From Emiliania huxleyi CCMP1516 (taxonomy: Eukaryota; Haptophyta; Isochrysidales; Noelaerhabdaceae): a DNA stretch of 64,000 nucleotides. The DNA lies in assembly GCF_000372725.1 (NCBI RefSeq), contig NW_005199045.1:142785-206784 (forward strand), read 5' to 3'. Position numbers and translations under genes: made by a program. This document shows, one piece after another, positions 63,741-64,000 of the stretch. Every line of letters starts with the position of its first letter. Position 1 is the first letter of the stretch. A model generated the notes under the pieces. The model was not told the origin of the DNA. It saw nothing but the letters and a program-made list of their open reading frames with translations, and ran no database searches.

Positions 63741-64000
63741 CTAGCTAATTCTGGTCTGTTCGTTCGTCTCCTCTGCCTCTACGGTACGCGGTGGCGGCCC
63801 GCTCCACCGGCCCGCCCCTCCTCCTCCTCGCCACATCAGAGGCGAGAGGGCTCCCGCCTGCGCCGCCTGGCGCGCAACCAGCTCCTCGAGGTCGAGCAGG
63901 TCGAGGTCGCCCTCGCCCGCTGCGGCTTCCGCGTCCGGGCGAGGCTCGAAGACGGGAGTGTAGCCGCGCCGCAGCACCCGCTCGAAGTCGAGCCGGCGGA
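63741..64000 (-). CDS. C-terminal end of a gene running off the window
   Basis: The minus-strand frame is open from the window edge to a stop at 63741. It reads RRLDFERVLRRGYTPVFEPR, then an acidic stretch (GEGDLDLLDLEELVARQAAQAG) and a Gly/Pro-rich tail ending in EQTRIS. No family recognised from this part. Confidence 0.5.
   Translation of the reverse strand, partial: RRLDFERVLRRGYTPVFEPRPDAEAAAGEGDLDLLDLEELVARQAAQAGALSPLMWRGGGGAGRWSGPPPRTVEAEETNEQTRIS

Noticed and set aside
1..64000. Bacterial or plasmid origin of the window
   Set aside because: Spliceosomal introns, eIF2-beta, Vma22 and an FCP-type antenna protein rule it out.

Overview
This window is nuclear DNA of a GC-rich eukaryotic alga, most likely a haptophyte (Prymnesiophyceae-like). 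The evidence is a fucoxanthin-chlorophyll-type light-harvesting protein, spliceosomal introns of about 60-140 nt in most genes, bipartite-looking leader peptides, alanine-rich proteins, and a non-LTR retrotransposon with 5'-truncated copies. About half of the introns whose protein frame fixes the junctions start with GC instead of GT. The haptophyte placement is inference. No bacterial operon, rRNA, convincing tRNA or CRISPR array was seen.

Layout. 0.2-3.1 kb: FKBP domain followed, across a phase-compatible intron, by a JmjC oxygenase and an SH3-like tail, probably one fusion gene. 3.7-4.9 kb: two tandem piggyBac-like MITEs sharing a TTAA. 5.6-7.3 kb: mitochondrial SPFH protein. 8.3-9.2 kb: 870-bp terminal-inverted-repeat element with an 8-bp target duplication. 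10.2-12.3 kb: ThiD-ThiE thiamine fusion. 12.4-15.4 kb: frameshifted unknown ORFs in C-tract-rich DNA. 15.7-17.6 kb: duplicated A/B repeat cassette, one copy holding a 250-residue ORF. 17.6-19.2 kb: eIF2-beta, nine exons. 20-21.2 kb (minus): glycosyltransferase. 22.6-23.4 kb: Vma22-like V-ATPase assembly factor. 25.6-26.8 kb (minus): Cys-motif protein. 28.9-31.9 kb (minus): actin-like/Tudor-like/PH-like fusion. 33.1-34.1 kb: alpha/beta hydrolase. 37.0-39.2 kb: divergent pair of an esterase and an unknown protein. 40.6-43.1 kb: secreted prolyl-4-hydroxylase-like enzyme and an unknown protein. 43.3-46.4 kb (minus): GT77-like glycosyltransferase. 46.6-50.1 kb: orphan protein, sulfotransferase, peroxiredoxin-like protein. 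50.2-52.5 and 59.8-61.4 kb: two related Ala-rich repeat proteins, one with many introns and one with none. 54.6-55.8 kb (minus): light-harvesting protein. 56.2-59.0 kb: degenerate LINE. 59.1-59.5 kb: propeller-repeat gene fragment. 61.9-63.3 kb: unknown protein. The window ends inside a minus-strand gene.

The genes are ordinary unlinked housekeeping and secretory functions: translation initiation, thiamine, V-ATPase assembly, Golgi glycosylation and sulfation, light harvesting, mitochondrial membrane. They do not form a pathway. The distinctive content is the gene architecture (domain fusions, exon duplication, GC-AG introns) and a dense load of short repeats and transposon remnants between genes.
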